Assembly: GCF_004211145.1 (NCBI RefSeq)
Contig: NZ_SEBS01000003.1
Span: 62,001-126,000, forward strand
Reading direction: 5' to 3'
Length of the DNA stretch: 64,000 nt
Source of the DNA: Flavobacterium sp.
GTDB taxonomy: Bacteria; Bacteroidota; Bacteroidia; Flavobacteriales; Flavobacteriaceae
Positions 10,804 through 21,181 of the stretch are shown here, one piece after another; position 1 is the stretch's first letter, and each line of letters starts with the position of its first letter. The notes below the pieces were generated by a model. The model made no database searches. It had not been told where the DNA came from and saw nothing but the letters and a program-made list of their open reading frames with translations. The position numbers and the translations under genes are program-made.

Positions 10804-12870
10804 ATGAAATATATTTTCCTGCTTCTTTCGGCGTTTTCGTTCGCCCAGCAAACCCAATTCGTCGATTTCAAGACCGTTACGGGCAATTTGTTTCCCGATT
10901 ACCACAAACGTTCGATCCACGGTTCGGCCTCGTATGATTTCGACGTGCTGAAACCCATCGACACCATCAAAATCGACGCGATCGCTATGGATTTCACCGA
11001 TGTCCTGCTCAACGGAAAACCCATAAAATTTCTCAATTCAGGCAAACAGCTCCAACTCGTTTCAAAGTTCAGAAAGAGCAAGAACATGCTCACGTTCAAG
11101 TATTCGGCCAAACCAAAACAAACCCTGTATTTCGTGACCGCGGGCACCGACCACCAAATCTGGACACAAGGACAAGGAAAATATACGAGCCATTGGTTTC
11201 CGAGTTTCGACGACGTGAACGAAAAGGTCTTATTCGGGCTTACGATCACATATGATAAGAATTACAAAGTCGTATCGAACGGCGTTCTCAAAAACGAATT
11301 CATTGCGAACGAGCGTGAAACCACATGGGAATATCGCATGTTCAACCCGATGTCGTCGTACCTGCTCGTGCTTGCCATCGGGAAATTCAACGTGCATACG
11401 ATTACCGCCGAATCCAAAACCGCGAGCGAGTTGTACATCGAACCCGGAGACGAGGCCAAATTCGAACCGACATATCGTTACTCAAAACAAATCTTCGACT
11501 ATTTCGAAAAGGAAATCCAGGTTCCGTATGCGTGGAATGTGTACCGACAAATTCCCGTACGCGACTTCCTCTACGGCGGGATGGAAAATACGACGGCCAC
11601 GATTTTCACGCGCGATTACGTATGCGACGACATCGCGTTCAACGACCGAAACTACGTGAATGTGAACGGTCACGAACTCGCGCACCAATGGTTCGGCGAT
11701 CTCGTTACGGCCAAATCGGGCAAACACCATTGGCTGCAGGAAGGTTTCGCGACGTATTACGCATTGTTGGCCGAGCGCGAGGTTTTCGGTGACGATTATT
11801 TCTATTCGAAATTATACGACAACGCGATGAACCTGCAACAGGCTTCGAGGACCGACACGATCCCGATCCTAAACGAAAAAGCGAGTTCACTGAGTTTCTA
11901 CCAGAAAGGCGCTTGGGCATTGCATGTGTTGCGTGAAAACGTCGGTGCCGCAGCTTTCCAAAAAGCCGTAAAAACGTATCTCGAAAAACACAAATTCAAG
12001 AATGTCGAAACCGATGATTTCCTAAACGAAGTCGCGAAGGTTTCCCCGTACGACGTCAAGGCGTTCAAGAAACGCTGGCTTGAAACGGGCGGATTCGAGG
12101 TCGCCGAGGCAATCGATCTGCTCAAGCGAAACGCGTTCATGAAACAATTTTTCGAAACCGGGGAATTGAGCCAAAAACCGTTCGCTCAAATCAAACCGCA
12201 ATTGGAAACCATCTTAAAGTCTGACGCGTATTTCCCGGTGAAGGAGCAAATCGTGTACATGATCGGGGATTTGCCGTTCGATGAAAAAAAGGATGTTATT
12301 TTGACCGCTATGCAAACGGGCGACGTGAACGTGAGACAAGCCGTGGCTTGGACGCTAAAGAAAATCCCATCGGAATTCCAAAGTGGATACGAAACGTTGC
12401 TCGACGACAAATCCTACATAACCCAGGAAATTTCATTGAACGCGTTGTGCCGTGATTTTCCCGATAAGCGCGCCCAATATCTCGACAAGACTGACGGCCG
12501 AATCGGCATGAACGACAAGAACATCCGATTGCTGTGGCTCGCGCTCGCGTTGTCGACCAAGGAATATCGCATGGATAAGAAAGCGGCGTATTACGATGAA
12601 TTGCTCGCGTATGCGCAATCGGGTGAGGAAGCGTCGGTGCGACAATCGGCGATAGAGAAATTGTTGTACATCGACAAAGGCGACCAAAACGTGTTGCCGC
12701 TGCTGGTCAATGCGACCGTGCATCACAAATGGCAGTTCACGAAATTCGGGCGCGACAAGATCCGCGAAAAACTTAAGCTCACGAATACGCGCAAATTCTA
12801 CGAGGATTTGTTGCCGAGTCTGCCAGAAGCTGAGAAAGCCCAACTCCAACGACTACTCGACGAAAAATGA
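10804..12870 (+). CDS. M1 family metallopeptidase
   Basis: GGMENTTATIFTRDY and HELAHQWFGDLVT zinc site. Confidence 0.95.
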   Translation: MKYIFLLLSAFSFAQQTQFVDFKTVTGNLFPDYHKRSIHGSASYDFDVLKPIDTIKIDAIAMDFTDVLLNGKPIKFLNSGKQLQLVSKFRKSKNMLTFKYSAKPKQTLYFVTAGTDHQIWTQGQGKYTSHWFPSFDDVNEKVLFGLTITYDKNYKVVSNGVLKNEFIANERETTWEYRMFNPMSSYLLVLAIGKFNVHTITAESKTASELYIEPGDEAKFEPTYRYSKQIFDYFEKEIQVPYAWNVYRQIPVRDFLYGGMENTTATIFTRDYVCDDIAFNDRNYVNVNGHELAHQWFGDLVTAKSGKHHWLQEGFATYYALLAEREVFGDDYFYSKLYDNAMNLQQASRTDTIPILNEKASSLSFYQKGAWALHVLRENVGAAAFQKAVKTYLEKHKFKNVETDDFLNEVAKVSPYDVKAFKKRWLETGGFEVAEAIDLLKRNAFMKQFFETGELSQKPFAQIKPQLETILKSDAYFPVKEQIVYMIGDLPFDEKKDVILTAMQTGDVNVRQAVAWTLKKIPSEFQSGYETLLDDKSYITQEISLNALCRDFPDKRAQYLDKTDGRIGMNDKNIRLLWLALALSTKEYRMDKKAAYYDELLAYAQSGEEASVRQSAIEKLLYIDKGDQNVLPLLVNATVHHKWQFTKFGRDKIREKLKLTNTRKFYEDLLPSLPEAEKAQLQRLLDEK

Positions 12871-13772
12871 GAGCACTTGTAATTTCAGGCGGCGGCAGTA
12901 AAGGCGCGTTCGCAGGCGGAGTCGCGCAATATCTGATGCAGCAGAAAGGCTATCGGTACGATTTGTTGCTCGGAACCTCGACGGGAAGTCTGCTGATCCC
13001 GCATTTGGCGCTCGGCAATGTCGAGAAGATCTATGAAATCTATACGAACGTCTCGATGGGTAAAATCTTCAACGTGAATCCGTTCGTGGTCAAGAAACGC
13101 AACGGCGTCGAGTCGGTCGCGATCAACCATTTCAATGTGATTTGGCAGTTTTTACGCGGAAAGCGCACGTTCGGCGAAAGCAGGAAATTGCGAAAATACA
13201 TTCGGAAGAACTTCACCAAGGCCGAATTCGAAGAACTCAAGGCCTCGAACTGCAACATCGTCGTCACGGTCACGAACCTTTCGAAAAACGAATGCGAATA
13301 CAAATGCATAAAGGATTACACATACGATCAATTCTGTGACTGGATCTGGATTTCGTGCAATTACGTGCCGTTCATGAGCTTGGTCAAGAAAGGAAAATCC
13401 GAATATGGGGACGGCGGATTTTCAGCCCTGGTTCCGATCCGGGAAGCGATCGATCGTGGCGCGACCGAAATCGACGTCGTGATTTTGGAAACCGAAGTAT
13501 TGTCGTCACCGAAAGCCGTCGGAAAAAATCCTTTTTCATTGATGGTGAATCTTTTCGGAACCTTGCTCGACCAAGTGGAAAAGCACGATATCGTCATCGG
13601 AAAACTAGCCGCGAAAAACAAAAACGTGAAACTGAATTTATATTACACGCCGACCTCGCTTACCACGAATGCGTTGGTTTTCAATAAGGAAAGCATGAAA
13701 AAATGGTGGCACGAAGGATATGAATATGCGCAGAATAAGAGTGAGTTGATGAGTGAGGTGAAGGAGATGTAG
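12867..13772 (+). CDS. Patatin-like phospholipase family protein
   Basis: SGGGSKGAFAGGVAQYL, GTSTGSLL and DGG motifs; ATGA overlap with the M1 gene. Confidence 0.92.
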   Translation: MRALVISGGGSKGAFAGGVAQYLMQQKGYRYDLLLGTSTGSLLIPHLALGNVEKIYEIYTNVSMGKIFNVNPFVVKKRNGVESVAINHFNVIWQFLRGKRTFGESRKLRKYIRKNFTKAEFEELKASNCNIVVTVTNLSKNECEYKCIKDYTYDQFCDWIWISCNYVPFMSLVKKGKSEYGDGGFSALVPIREAIDRGATEIDVVILETEVLSSPKAVGKNPFSLMVNLFGTLLDQVEKHDIVIGKLAAKNKNVKLNLYYTPTSLTTNALVFNKESMKKWWHEGYEYAQNKSELMSEVKEM

Positions 13773-13777
13773 TTGTT

Positions 13778-13825
13778 GTTGAATCGGTTAATCGGTTAAT
13801 TGTTGATTTGAATCGCTGTCTTCCG
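13778..13825. repeat. Octad repeat plus anchor motif (minus orientation)
   Basis: gaatcggttaatcggttaattgttgatttgaatcgctgtcttccg. Confidence 0.75.
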
Positions 13826-13879
13826 CTCAAATTTTTGGGTACTTTTGAAAGGAGATTCGTCCAATTTTACCTCTCGTCT

Positions 13880-13940
13880 AAAACCCTAAACTCTAAACCC
13901 TAAACCCTAAACTCTAAACCCTAAACTCCAAACCCTGAAA
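13880..13940. repeat. Telomere-like heptad repeat (CCCTAAA/CTCTAAA)
   Basis: ctaaaaccctaaactctaaaccctaaaccctaaactctaaaccctaaactccaaaccctg. Confidence 0.95.
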
Positions 13941-14021
13941 TCAAACTCCAAAACATCCAAGAAATTCAAAACCAAAAAGAAGCCAAAAAAGGAATACAAC
14001 TCCTATTTCCTCGCGTTCGCG

Positions 14022-14528
14022 TTGTTTTTGGTCGTGGTTCTACTGTATCCGTCGGGTAAGCAACCGATTTCCGATGTCAGCGTCGTAACCGGAAAGTTAT
14101 ACAAAGAGCCGCATAGTCTGGGAGCGCGAGGCTCGTACGATTACTCGTTCTGGCTGCAAGGCAAGGAAGCCCAATTCGTTATCGACAACGGCATTCTCAT
14201 CAATGGACTTTCTGAAAAATTCGTCGACTTGAAACCGGGAACCCAACTGGAACTTGGCATTTTGGGCGATGAGCGGCGATTGATGGAAAAGGATAAGATT
14301 CGCGTCTATTCGTTGAAGGCCGGGAACGAAACGATTTACGACGTGGAACTTTACGATCGGAATAATTCGAAATACCGTTTCAGGCTTGGTTTTTTCGGAT
14401 GGACGTTAGTACTGTTTCTTACGGTGAACGGCTTGAATGTGATCAGTAGCCGATGGAACAAAATTTTAGCGATTTCATTTCTCGCATCCGTTATTTTTAT
14501 GCGCGTGTATCATTTTGGAATTTTTTAA
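14022..14528 (+). CDS. Hypothetical membrane protein; true start probably upstream (non-ATG)
   Basis: Frame open upstream as ...KSNSKTSKKFKTKKKPKKEYNSYFLAFALFLVVV with no in-frame ATG; two or more TM segments. Confidence 0.5.
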   Translation: MFLVVVLLYPSGKQPISDVSVVTGKLYKEPHSLGARGSYDYSFWLQGKEAQFVIDNGILINGLSEKFVDLKPGTQLELGILGDERRLMEKDKIRVYSLKAGNETIYDVELYDRNNSKYRFRLGFFGWTLVLFLTVNGLNVISSRWNKILAISFLASVIFMRVYHFGIF

Positions 14529-15060
14529 TCCGACGAAAAACTTGGAAATCAAGAAAATTCCACAACCACAATTTTATAGATTCACGAAAATAAGCGCGTC
14601 CAACTTCTTGGTTCTTTCGTGCTACTTGGTCGTCTCTTATTTCCTGTATGTATTTTTTGTAACATCCGAAAATCCGAAACTCCCAAGCAATATCCTATTT
14701 GTTTATGGTTTTTCAACCCAGTTTTTTCTGTATGCCTTTCAATACAGATCGCTTAGGAATTTCAATTATTACATATGTTGGATAGTCGTCGGGATCGCTC
14801 ACTTTTTTATTTATTTCGAAATCAGTGACGATCCTCGGATTATTTTACCCAACGCCAACGCCGCCGTCGAATTGAGAAATACTTTCTTCTCGCTGATCTT
14901 ATTTCAAATACTGAGATTCATCAGCCTAAGACTTCAGAAAATGGAGCTCGTAATGATTGATCGCAGCGGATTTAATTACGGCGACAACAGAAAAAACACT
15001 ACGGTCGATATTATTCTATTTATCATATTTTTCATCTACTTGGCGCTGGTTTCATTTTGA
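14515..15060 (+). CDS. Hypothetical multi-pass membrane protein
   Basis: 181 aa hydrophobic ORF overlapping the upstream gene; start uncertain. Confidence 0.45.
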   Translation: MEFFNPTKNLEIKKIPQPQFYRFTKISASNFLVLSCYLVVSYFLYVFFVTSENPKLPSNILFVYGFSTQFFLYAFQYRSLRNFNYYICWIVVGIAHFFIYFEISDDPRIILPNANAAVELRNTFFSLILFQILRFISLRLQKMELVMIDRSGFNYGDNRKNTTVDIILFIIFFIYLALVSF

Positions 15061-15159
15061 GCCGATGCGCGCAAAAGATTTTTAGTCAAACTTTTAATGG
15101 CAAAAAATCTCCGACCGACTCAAACAGACGCCTCATAACAGGTTCAGGTCGAAATTTTC

Positions 15160-15345
15160 CAACGGAAGACAACGTTTCAAATCAACAAATCAACAAATCA
15201 ACAAGATACCCAAAACGTCCAACGGAAGACACTGATTCAAATCAACAAATCAACAAATCAACAAATTACCCCAAAACGTCCAACGGAAGACAACGTTTCA
15301 AATCAACAAATCAACAAATCAACAAATCAACAAAATCAAAAATCC
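15160..15345 (+). repeat. Three ~61-bp units: CAACGGAAGACA-N-TTCAAATCAAC followed by AAATCAAC octads
   Basis: Direct reading; GGAAGACA starts at ~15164, ~15224 and ~15285. Confidence 0.95.
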
Positions 15346-15425
15346 CCGCCAAAGGCAAAAAAAGCACGCAAAAGGTAGGGTTTTCCCAAACACGCCTGTT
15401 TCACAACAATAAAACCATATTCATC

Positions 15426-17189
15426 ATGAAAAAAACAAAACTACTTCTAGCGCTATTCTTCGTAGCAAGCCTGTTTATCAGATGTAATCACGACGATTCA
15501 GGTTCAGGAACCGACGACGGACCGTCTGATTCCGATTTCGAACAAAACTTCGGCGCGACCGCTTCCCGTGATTTCATCGGCGAGGTCGTCGACATGAACA
15601 ACCAGCCCGTACAATCGGCCACCGTAAAGATCGGCGCGTTGAGTGTACAGACCGACTCGAACGGAATCTTCGTGATCAACGGCGCTTCGGTCCACCAGAA
15701 ATTCGCCTACATCACGGCCAACAAAACCGGGTACTTTGAAGGTTCACGTGCGATGGTTCCAACATCGGGCAAAAACAACGTGAAAATCATGTTGATCCCG
15801 AATGCGCCAATCGCGACGGTCTCTTCGGGCCAGGCGAGCGAAGTCACGACCGATTCGGGCACGAAAATCATTTTCGACGGATCGTTCCAGGACGAGAACG
15901 GCGCCGCGTATTCAGGAAATGTCGCGGTATCAGTGTATCATTTGAGTCCGTGGAACGCGAACCTCGACAAATTGATGCCCGGAATGATGTATGCCGAGAG
16001 AGAAAACGGCGATGAAGCCACGCTTGAAACGTTCGGCATGATCAACGTCGAACTTCGAGGTGCAGGCGGACAAAAATTACAACCTGCCCAAGATCATCCG
16101 GCGACGATCGAAGTAATGCTCGACGCCGCTCAAATGGCGAATGCGCCTGCGTCAATCCCGTTGTGGCATTTCGACGCCGCAAAAGGCTGGTGGAAAGAAG
16201 ACGGGGTTGCGACGCGCCAAGGCAACAAATATGTGGGCGAAACGTCACATTTCTCATGGTGGAACTGCGATGCGCCATTCCCGACAGTACACTTCGACGT
16301 GACCGTAACCAATCAGGACGGAAGCCCTGTCTCGAATGCTCCCGTGTTCATTACGATGGCCGGGCAAAACTGGCCGACTTTGGGTTACACGAATTCAAAC
16401 GGGCAGGCGAGCGGGTTGATCCCATCGAACGCAGCATTGACGATCAGCGTGAAAGACGTTTGCGGAAACATCGTGTATACGACGACAGCCGGTCCTTACA
16501 CCGCCGACGCAACGCTTGCGATCACATTACCCGTGAGCAGTGTCGAAACCGCAACGATACAAGGAACATTGTTGAGTTGCGACGGAAATAACGTCACGAA
16601 CGGCTACATCTTGTTGCGCTACGCAGGTGTAAGTCAAGTCGCCGAGGTGACCAATGGCGATTTCAGCTTCACCGCTTTGGTTTGCACCGCGGGACAAACG
16701 TTTACGCTTCAGGGTGCCGATTTCGATTCGCTCCAGCAGACGGATTCCATCAGCTATACATTCCAGGCGCCAGTCACGAACGTGGGGAATCTACAGGCTT
16801 GTAGTACGGTCGACGAATTCATCTCGTACCAGATCGACGACGAACCGACCGTATTCCTGATCCAGGAAGTGAACGCGAGCTTGGGAAGCCAGGGACAAAC
16901 CAATGGCCTTTCAATTTCAGGTTTCAACGAAGGAAATACGCCGACAGGTTTCGCATCGCTTTACATCTACAGCGGAAGCGTGAGCACGCCGGGAACATAT
17001 ACGACAGCGCAATTCTCGCTTGAAGGAACCTTGGGTTACATCTTCTCGGGGACGACGAACGATGTGGTGTTCACGTTGACGAACGTAGGCGCGCCGGGAG
17101 AATACATAGACCTGACCTTTAGTGGAACGTACGTACAGGAAGGCGAAACGCATACCCTATCAGGTGTTGCGCACGCGATTAGGAATTGA
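15426..17189 (+). CDS. Carboxypeptidase-like regulatory domain lipoprotein (paralog A)
   Basis: Lipoprotein-like signal MKKTKLLLALFFVASLFIRC; the track start at 15057 is extended through repeats. Confidence 0.8.
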   Translation: MKKTKLLLALFFVASLFIRCNHDDSGSGTDDGPSDSDFEQNFGATASRDFIGEVVDMNNQPVQSATVKIGALSVQTDSNGIFVINGASVHQKFAYITANKTGYFEGSRAMVPTSGKNNVKIMLIPNAPIATVSSGQASEVTTDSGTKIIFDGSFQDENGAAYSGNVAVSVYHLSPWNANLDKLMPGMMYAERENGDEATLETFGMINVELRGAGGQKLQPAQDHPATIEVMLDAAQMANAPASIPLWHFDAAKGWWKEDGVATRQGNKYVGETSHFSWWNCDAPFPTVHFDVTVTNQDGSPVSNAPVFITMAGQNWPTLGYTNSNGQASGLIPSNAALTISVKDVCGNIVYTTTAGPYTADATLAITLPVSSVETATIQGTLLSCDGNNVTNGYILLRYAGVSQVAEVTNGDFSFTALVCTAGQTFTLQGADFDSLQQTDSISYTFQAPVTNVGNLQACSTVDEFISYQIDDEPTVFLIQEVNASLGSQGQTNGLSISGFNEGNTPTGFASLYIYSGSVSTPGTYTTAQFSLEGTLGYIFSGTTNDVVFTLTNVGAPGEYIDLTFSGTYVQEGETHTLSGVAHAIRN

Positions 17190-17210
17190 TGAAAAAGAAT
17201 GTTGGAAAAG

Positions 17211-17240
17211 AGCCTCTCGGAAACGAGGGGCTTTTTTTTT
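17211..17240 (+). terminator. Rho-independent terminator
   Basis: AGCCTCTCGGAAACGAGGGGCTTTTTTTTT. Confidence 0.85.
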
Positions 17241-17296
17241 GGACGCAACCATTTCAGGATTAAACCATCTCAAAAGTAACCAGTAAAAAAAACGCT

Positions 17297-19012
17297 ATGA
17301 AAAAACTACTTTTACTCGTGCCCGTCGTATTGGCGGCGCTCACTTTTTTTGCATGCGATCCTGATCGCGAAGATTCCACTCCGGGTGGCGGAAATAATGT
17401 CTCCGACGAAGAATTCATGGAAAACTTCGGGAGTGCTGTTTCCCGAGATTTCATCGGGCAAGTCGTAGATGCCAATGACGATCCAATCCAGAATGCCACG
17501 GTCAAAATCGGTTCCTCGACCGTCCAGACCGACGAAAACGGCGTGTTCATCATCAACGAAGCGCAAGTCCATCAAAAATTCGCGTACGTAAAAGCCTCGA
17601 AATCGGGTTACATCGACGGGTCGCGCGCTTTGGTTCCGACATCGGGCAAAAACAATGTCAAGATAATGTTGTTGCAATCGGGCGCGTTGGAAACCATTCA
17701 ATCGGGAGAGGAAAGTGTCGTGTCGATCTATTCGGGCACACAAGTTAAATTCGACGGCGCGTTCGAGGACGAAAATGGCGTTCCGTATTCAGGCAGCGTC
17801 GGCGTTTTCATGTTCCACTTGACGCCTTCGAACGAGAAAATTTCAGAACTGCAACCCGGAATGTTATATGCCGAAACCGAAACGGGCGACGAAGCCGTAT
17901 TGCAAACATTCGGCATGATAAACGTTGAACTGCGCGGTTCAGGCGGACAAAAACTTCAGATAGCCGAAGGTCACACGGCCGAAATCACGATGCGTATCGA
18001 CGACGGCCAAATCGCATCAGCCCCGGCCACGATCCCGCTTTGGCACTTCGATGAGAATGCGGGTTGGTGGAAAGAAGACGGTTCGGCGACCAAACAAGGG
18101 AATTATTACGTTGGGAACGTAAGCCACTTTTCTTGGTGGAATTGTGATGTTTTTGAATCGGTAGTTATGCTTACAGTGACTGTAAAGGACGCCAACGGGA
18201 ATGCCGTTCCAAACGCTGTTACGTACTTGGAAATAGCGCAAAATAATCTTTTTAGCGGAACAATTACGACGGGTTCGACCGGCACGGCTGCAGGAATAGT
18301 TCCGTCAAATGTCGCACTGGACCTTTCGGTTGCGTTACCTTTTTGCCCCACGACAGTGCAGTCTGTCAGCATTGCACCAACTTCCACTGATTTAGCCGTT
18401 ACCGTTGTTATGGTAGACTATTCTCCTGAAATATTTTCAATATCTGGCGAATTAGTGTCATGTTCGGGTTCTTCAACAAATGGATACCTTCAGGTAAAAG
18501 TAAACGGTTTCATAAATCTATTCCCGGTCGAGGGAGATTTTCAAATAAGTATCGGAAATTGTGAAGCACCCGAAATTTTCCTTGTTCGTTCCAATAATTC
18601 TTCTTGGACACAATTTTTGGTGAATGGAACTGAAAATAATATTGGTGTACTTCCATTCTGTTCATCGACCACAGAATTTCTTGTTTATAAAATTGATGAC
18701 CAAGTTGCCAATGTTTACGTGGCAGGAATCAGTGCGACTTTTCAAAACGGGCAACTTAACGTAAACAGCGGAGGCACGAATCCTTTGGGAATTACTACCA
18801 GTGTGACAACGCCCGGCGTATACGATTCGGCCCAATTCTCATTACAATACAATGGCGTCACGATTCCCGCTGCCGCCATGCAACAAACCTACGTACTCAA
18901 TAAATTCGGAAGTGTCGGCGACTACATCGACCTTGTGTTTTACGGAACCTACACGGATCTCACGGGAGCACACAATCTCGTAGGAACCGCTCACGTGCTG
19001 CGCGACGAGTAA
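17297..19012 (+). CDS. Carboxypeptidase-like regulatory domain lipoprotein (paralog B)
   Basis: MKKLLLLVPVVLAALTFFAC lipobox; N-terminal ~300 aa closely similar to paralog A. Confidence 0.8.
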   Translation: MKKLLLLVPVVLAALTFFACDPDREDSTPGGGNNVSDEEFMENFGSAVSRDFIGQVVDANDDPIQNATVKIGSSTVQTDENGVFIINEAQVHQKFAYVKASKSGYIDGSRALVPTSGKNNVKIMLLQSGALETIQSGEESVVSIYSGTQVKFDGAFEDENGVPYSGSVGVFMFHLTPSNEKISELQPGMLYAETETGDEAVLQTFGMINVELRGSGGQKLQIAEGHTAEITMRIDDGQIASAPATIPLWHFDENAGWWKEDGSATKQGNYYVGNVSHFSWWNCDVFESVVMLTVTVKDANGNAVPNAVTYLEIAQNNLFSGTITTGSTGTAAGIVPSNVALDLSVALPFCPTTVQSVSIAPTSTDLAVTVVMVDYSPEIFSISGELVSCSGSSTNGYLQVKVNGFINLFPVEGDFQISIGNCEAPEIFLVRSNNSSWTQFLVNGTENNIGVLPFCSSTTEFLVYKIDDQVANVYVAGISATFQNGQLNVNSGGTNPLGITTSVTTPGVYDSAQFSLQYNGVTIPAAAMQQTYVLNKFGSVGDYIDLVFYGTYTDLTGAHNLVGTAHVLRDE

Positions 19013-19032
19013 GATTATATTGCCATGAAAAA

Positions 19033-19062
19033 GAAAAGCCTCCAATCACGGAGGCTTTTTTT
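19033..19062. terminator. Bidirectional terminator between convergent genes
   Basis: AAAAGCCTCCAATCACGGAGGCTTTTTTT. Confidence 0.85.
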
Positions 19063-19582
19063 ATATCAATTCTTTCACTTCATTCCGAATGTAAGCGAGT
19101 GCCGCCGAACTCGGGCTCGGATTGTCGAACGACAATGTCAGTACTTTTTCGCGGAAATTATCGGCGTCCGAAATATCTTCGCTTGCCGCGGCTTTACGCA
19201 ACGTCTGGATCGTGGCGTTCTTGGCGGTTTGTATGATTCCCCAACATTCGTCCGAAACGTAAATCTGTTGCGTCAGATTGTGCTCGAATTCCTGCTCGAT
19301 CTGTGCGATGATGTAATTTGCGTAATCTTCTTTCTTCTCTGAAATCGGAGCGACGCGGATGAGCAATTTCGCAGGATCGATGCGTTCCAAAAACAACGTC
19401 ATGCGTTCGTATGCCTGTAATTTCAACGGCAGCGAATCCTTCCTGTTCTGGCGCAACAGCATGAAACGCCTCTTGTTGTCCTCGTTCTTGGCGAAGGTCT
19501 GGAAAAAATAGTAGGCGACTCCGCCCGTGATGGCCGCGGGAAGGCAGAAAAATAGCAATTCGATTATCTTGTCGGTGTTCAT
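19061..19582 (-). CDS. Hypothetical protein with N-terminal TM
   Basis: MNTDKIIELLFFCLPAAITGGVAYYFFQTF; good Flavobacteria-like CDS. Confidence 0.65.
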   Translation of the reverse strand: MNTDKIIELLFFCLPAAITGGVAYYFFQTFAKNEDNKRRFMLLRQNRKDSLPLKLQAYERMTLFLERIDPAKLLIRVAPISEKKEDYANYIIAQIEQEFEHNLTQQIYVSDECWGIIQTAKNATIQTLRKAAASEDISDADNFREKVLTLSFDNPSPSSAALAYIRNEVKELI

Positions 19583-19714
19583 TGTTTGTGAATTTGGAAA
19601 CAAAAGTCGACATATTTACCGAATCTGCAAATCGGGAATCAAATTTCCCAGGCAACTATTCACGCTTTGCCACGTCTTGTATTTGTATTACTTTTAAGAA
19701 CCAAACCAAACAAC

Positions 19715-20893
19715 ATGAGAATTTTTTTGATAATCGCATTACTCGCGATCGGCGTTCCGATGTTTTCACAATCGGTTTCCATCCAGGGAAAATTGGTCGA
19801 CGCCACGAACAACGAACCCGTAATCGCCGCGTCGATAGGAGTGAGGAACCATTTCGCGGGAACGATAACCAACGATGAAGGCGTTTTCCAGTTGAACGCA
19901 CCCAAGGATTCTGACATCGGGATCACGTGCATCGGATACAAAGACATCGTATTGCCGATTTCGAAATTCACGTCCGAAATTACCGTCATCAAACTCGAAC
20001 GCAGCGAGGAAATGCTCGAGGAAATCATCGTATCGACAATTCCGATGAAAGACTTGATCAAACTCGTGATCGAAACTTCCCAAAAACGATTCAACAAACC
20101 CATCCAGCTCGATACGTATTACCGAGAATTCGTGAAGCAGAACGGCGCGTACACGAAATTCAGCGACGGATTGCTCGAATATCACCTCGACGGAAGTACG
20201 AAAAACACGACCTCTGATTTGATCGTAAGCCAATCCCGCGCGTTCCAGATCGCAAAACCCGCCGATGAGGAATTCGATTTCGATTCGGTCATCGGGACAG
20301 AAAAAGCCGTCGAAAAATATTACGACCTCAAATTCCTCAAGTCGATTGCGAGCGACCAGAAGAAATACGATTTCGTGCTGAAGCGTTTCATGTCGGAAGG
20401 AAAGGAAATGCTCAAGATCGTCTGGACGCCAAAGGAAGACGCCGACGAAATGCTCACGACGGGTTCGGTCACCTACGATCCCGAAACCAAACTGATTTTC
20501 GCGTTCGACGCCCATGTCGACGAGAAACACAAGCCGCTCGCCAAAACAATGAATATTTTGTTGTTCCGCATCGAAATCCAGGACATCGACCTTGACGTGA
20601 AGTACAAAATGTCGGGCACCAATTATTTGCTTTCGTACAACAAACGTTACGCGAAAATGCGCGTCTGGAAGAAGAACAAATGGAATTACGTGCTCGAATC
20701 AAAGACCGATCTGCTCGTGACCAATTTCTCGAAAGACGACAAAACCTACGACAAGAAAGCCGTAAACAAAGAACGCGGCCTGTATCAAAGCGGCAGCAAA
20801 TACACGTTCCCGTTCTGGAAACAAAGCAATGCGATCGTGCTGACGTCGGCCGAGGAAAAGATCGTCGCGGATTTGGAGAAGAGCGGAGATTAG
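19715..20893 (+). CDS. Carboxypeptidase-like regulatory domain-containing protein
   Basis: Signal peptide MRIFLIIALLAIGVPMFSQ, then VSIQGKLVDATNNEPVIAASIGVRN (CarboxypepD_reg-like). Confidence 0.8.
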   Translation: MRIFLIIALLAIGVPMFSQSVSIQGKLVDATNNEPVIAASIGVRNHFAGTITNDEGVFQLNAPKDSDIGITCIGYKDIVLPISKFTSEITVIKLERSEEMLEEIIVSTIPMKDLIKLVIETSQKRFNKPIQLDTYYREFVKQNGAYTKFSDGLLEYHLDGSTKNTTSDLIVSQSRAFQIAKPADEEFDFDSVIGTEKAVEKYYDLKFLKSIASDQKKYDFVLKRFMSEGKEMLKIVWTPKEDADEMLTTGSVTYDPETKLIFAFDAHVDEKHKPLAKTMNILLFRIEIQDIDLDVKYKMSGTNYLLSYNKRYAKMRVWKKNKWNYVLESKTDLLVTNFSKDDKTYDKKAVNKERGLYQSGSKYTFPFWKQSNAIVLTSAEEKIVADLEKSGD

Positions 20894-21075
20894 GTTGATG
20901 TTTGTTGTTTAATCGGTTAATGGTCGGTGCTTCTTGCCGAAGGATTCAATTGTCATTGAACTGACTATAAATCACAAGCCATCTCGAAAAATATTTCCTC
21001 TATCGGACGATTCGATACACAAGCGATCACTGGTCGTTTCGTCATAATTGTCTGACTCGATTTTAACCGATTAAC
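20894..21075. repeat. Inverted octad-type spacer (GGTTAAT ... ATTAACC)
   Basis: tttaatcggttaatggtcgg ... gattttaaccgattaacccgacc. Confidence 0.6.
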
Positions 21076-21181
21076 CCGACCCAATATCCGCGGCACGCAA
21101 AACACGACACAACAACAACTTAAAATCCTGTAACGGTTTCACGTTTTCGATTGGGTAAATTGTACGTCTTATTCACGTACG

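Noticed and set aside
13880-13940. True telomere or eukaryotic contamination
   Set aside because: Flanked on both sides by ordinary bacterial genes with the same codon usage; one of several heptad repeats in the window
15057-15425. N-terminal 123 aa of the track ORF 15057-17189 (NQQINKSTN repeats)
   Set aside because: It is translated intergenic octad repeat; a lipoprotein signal starts at 15426
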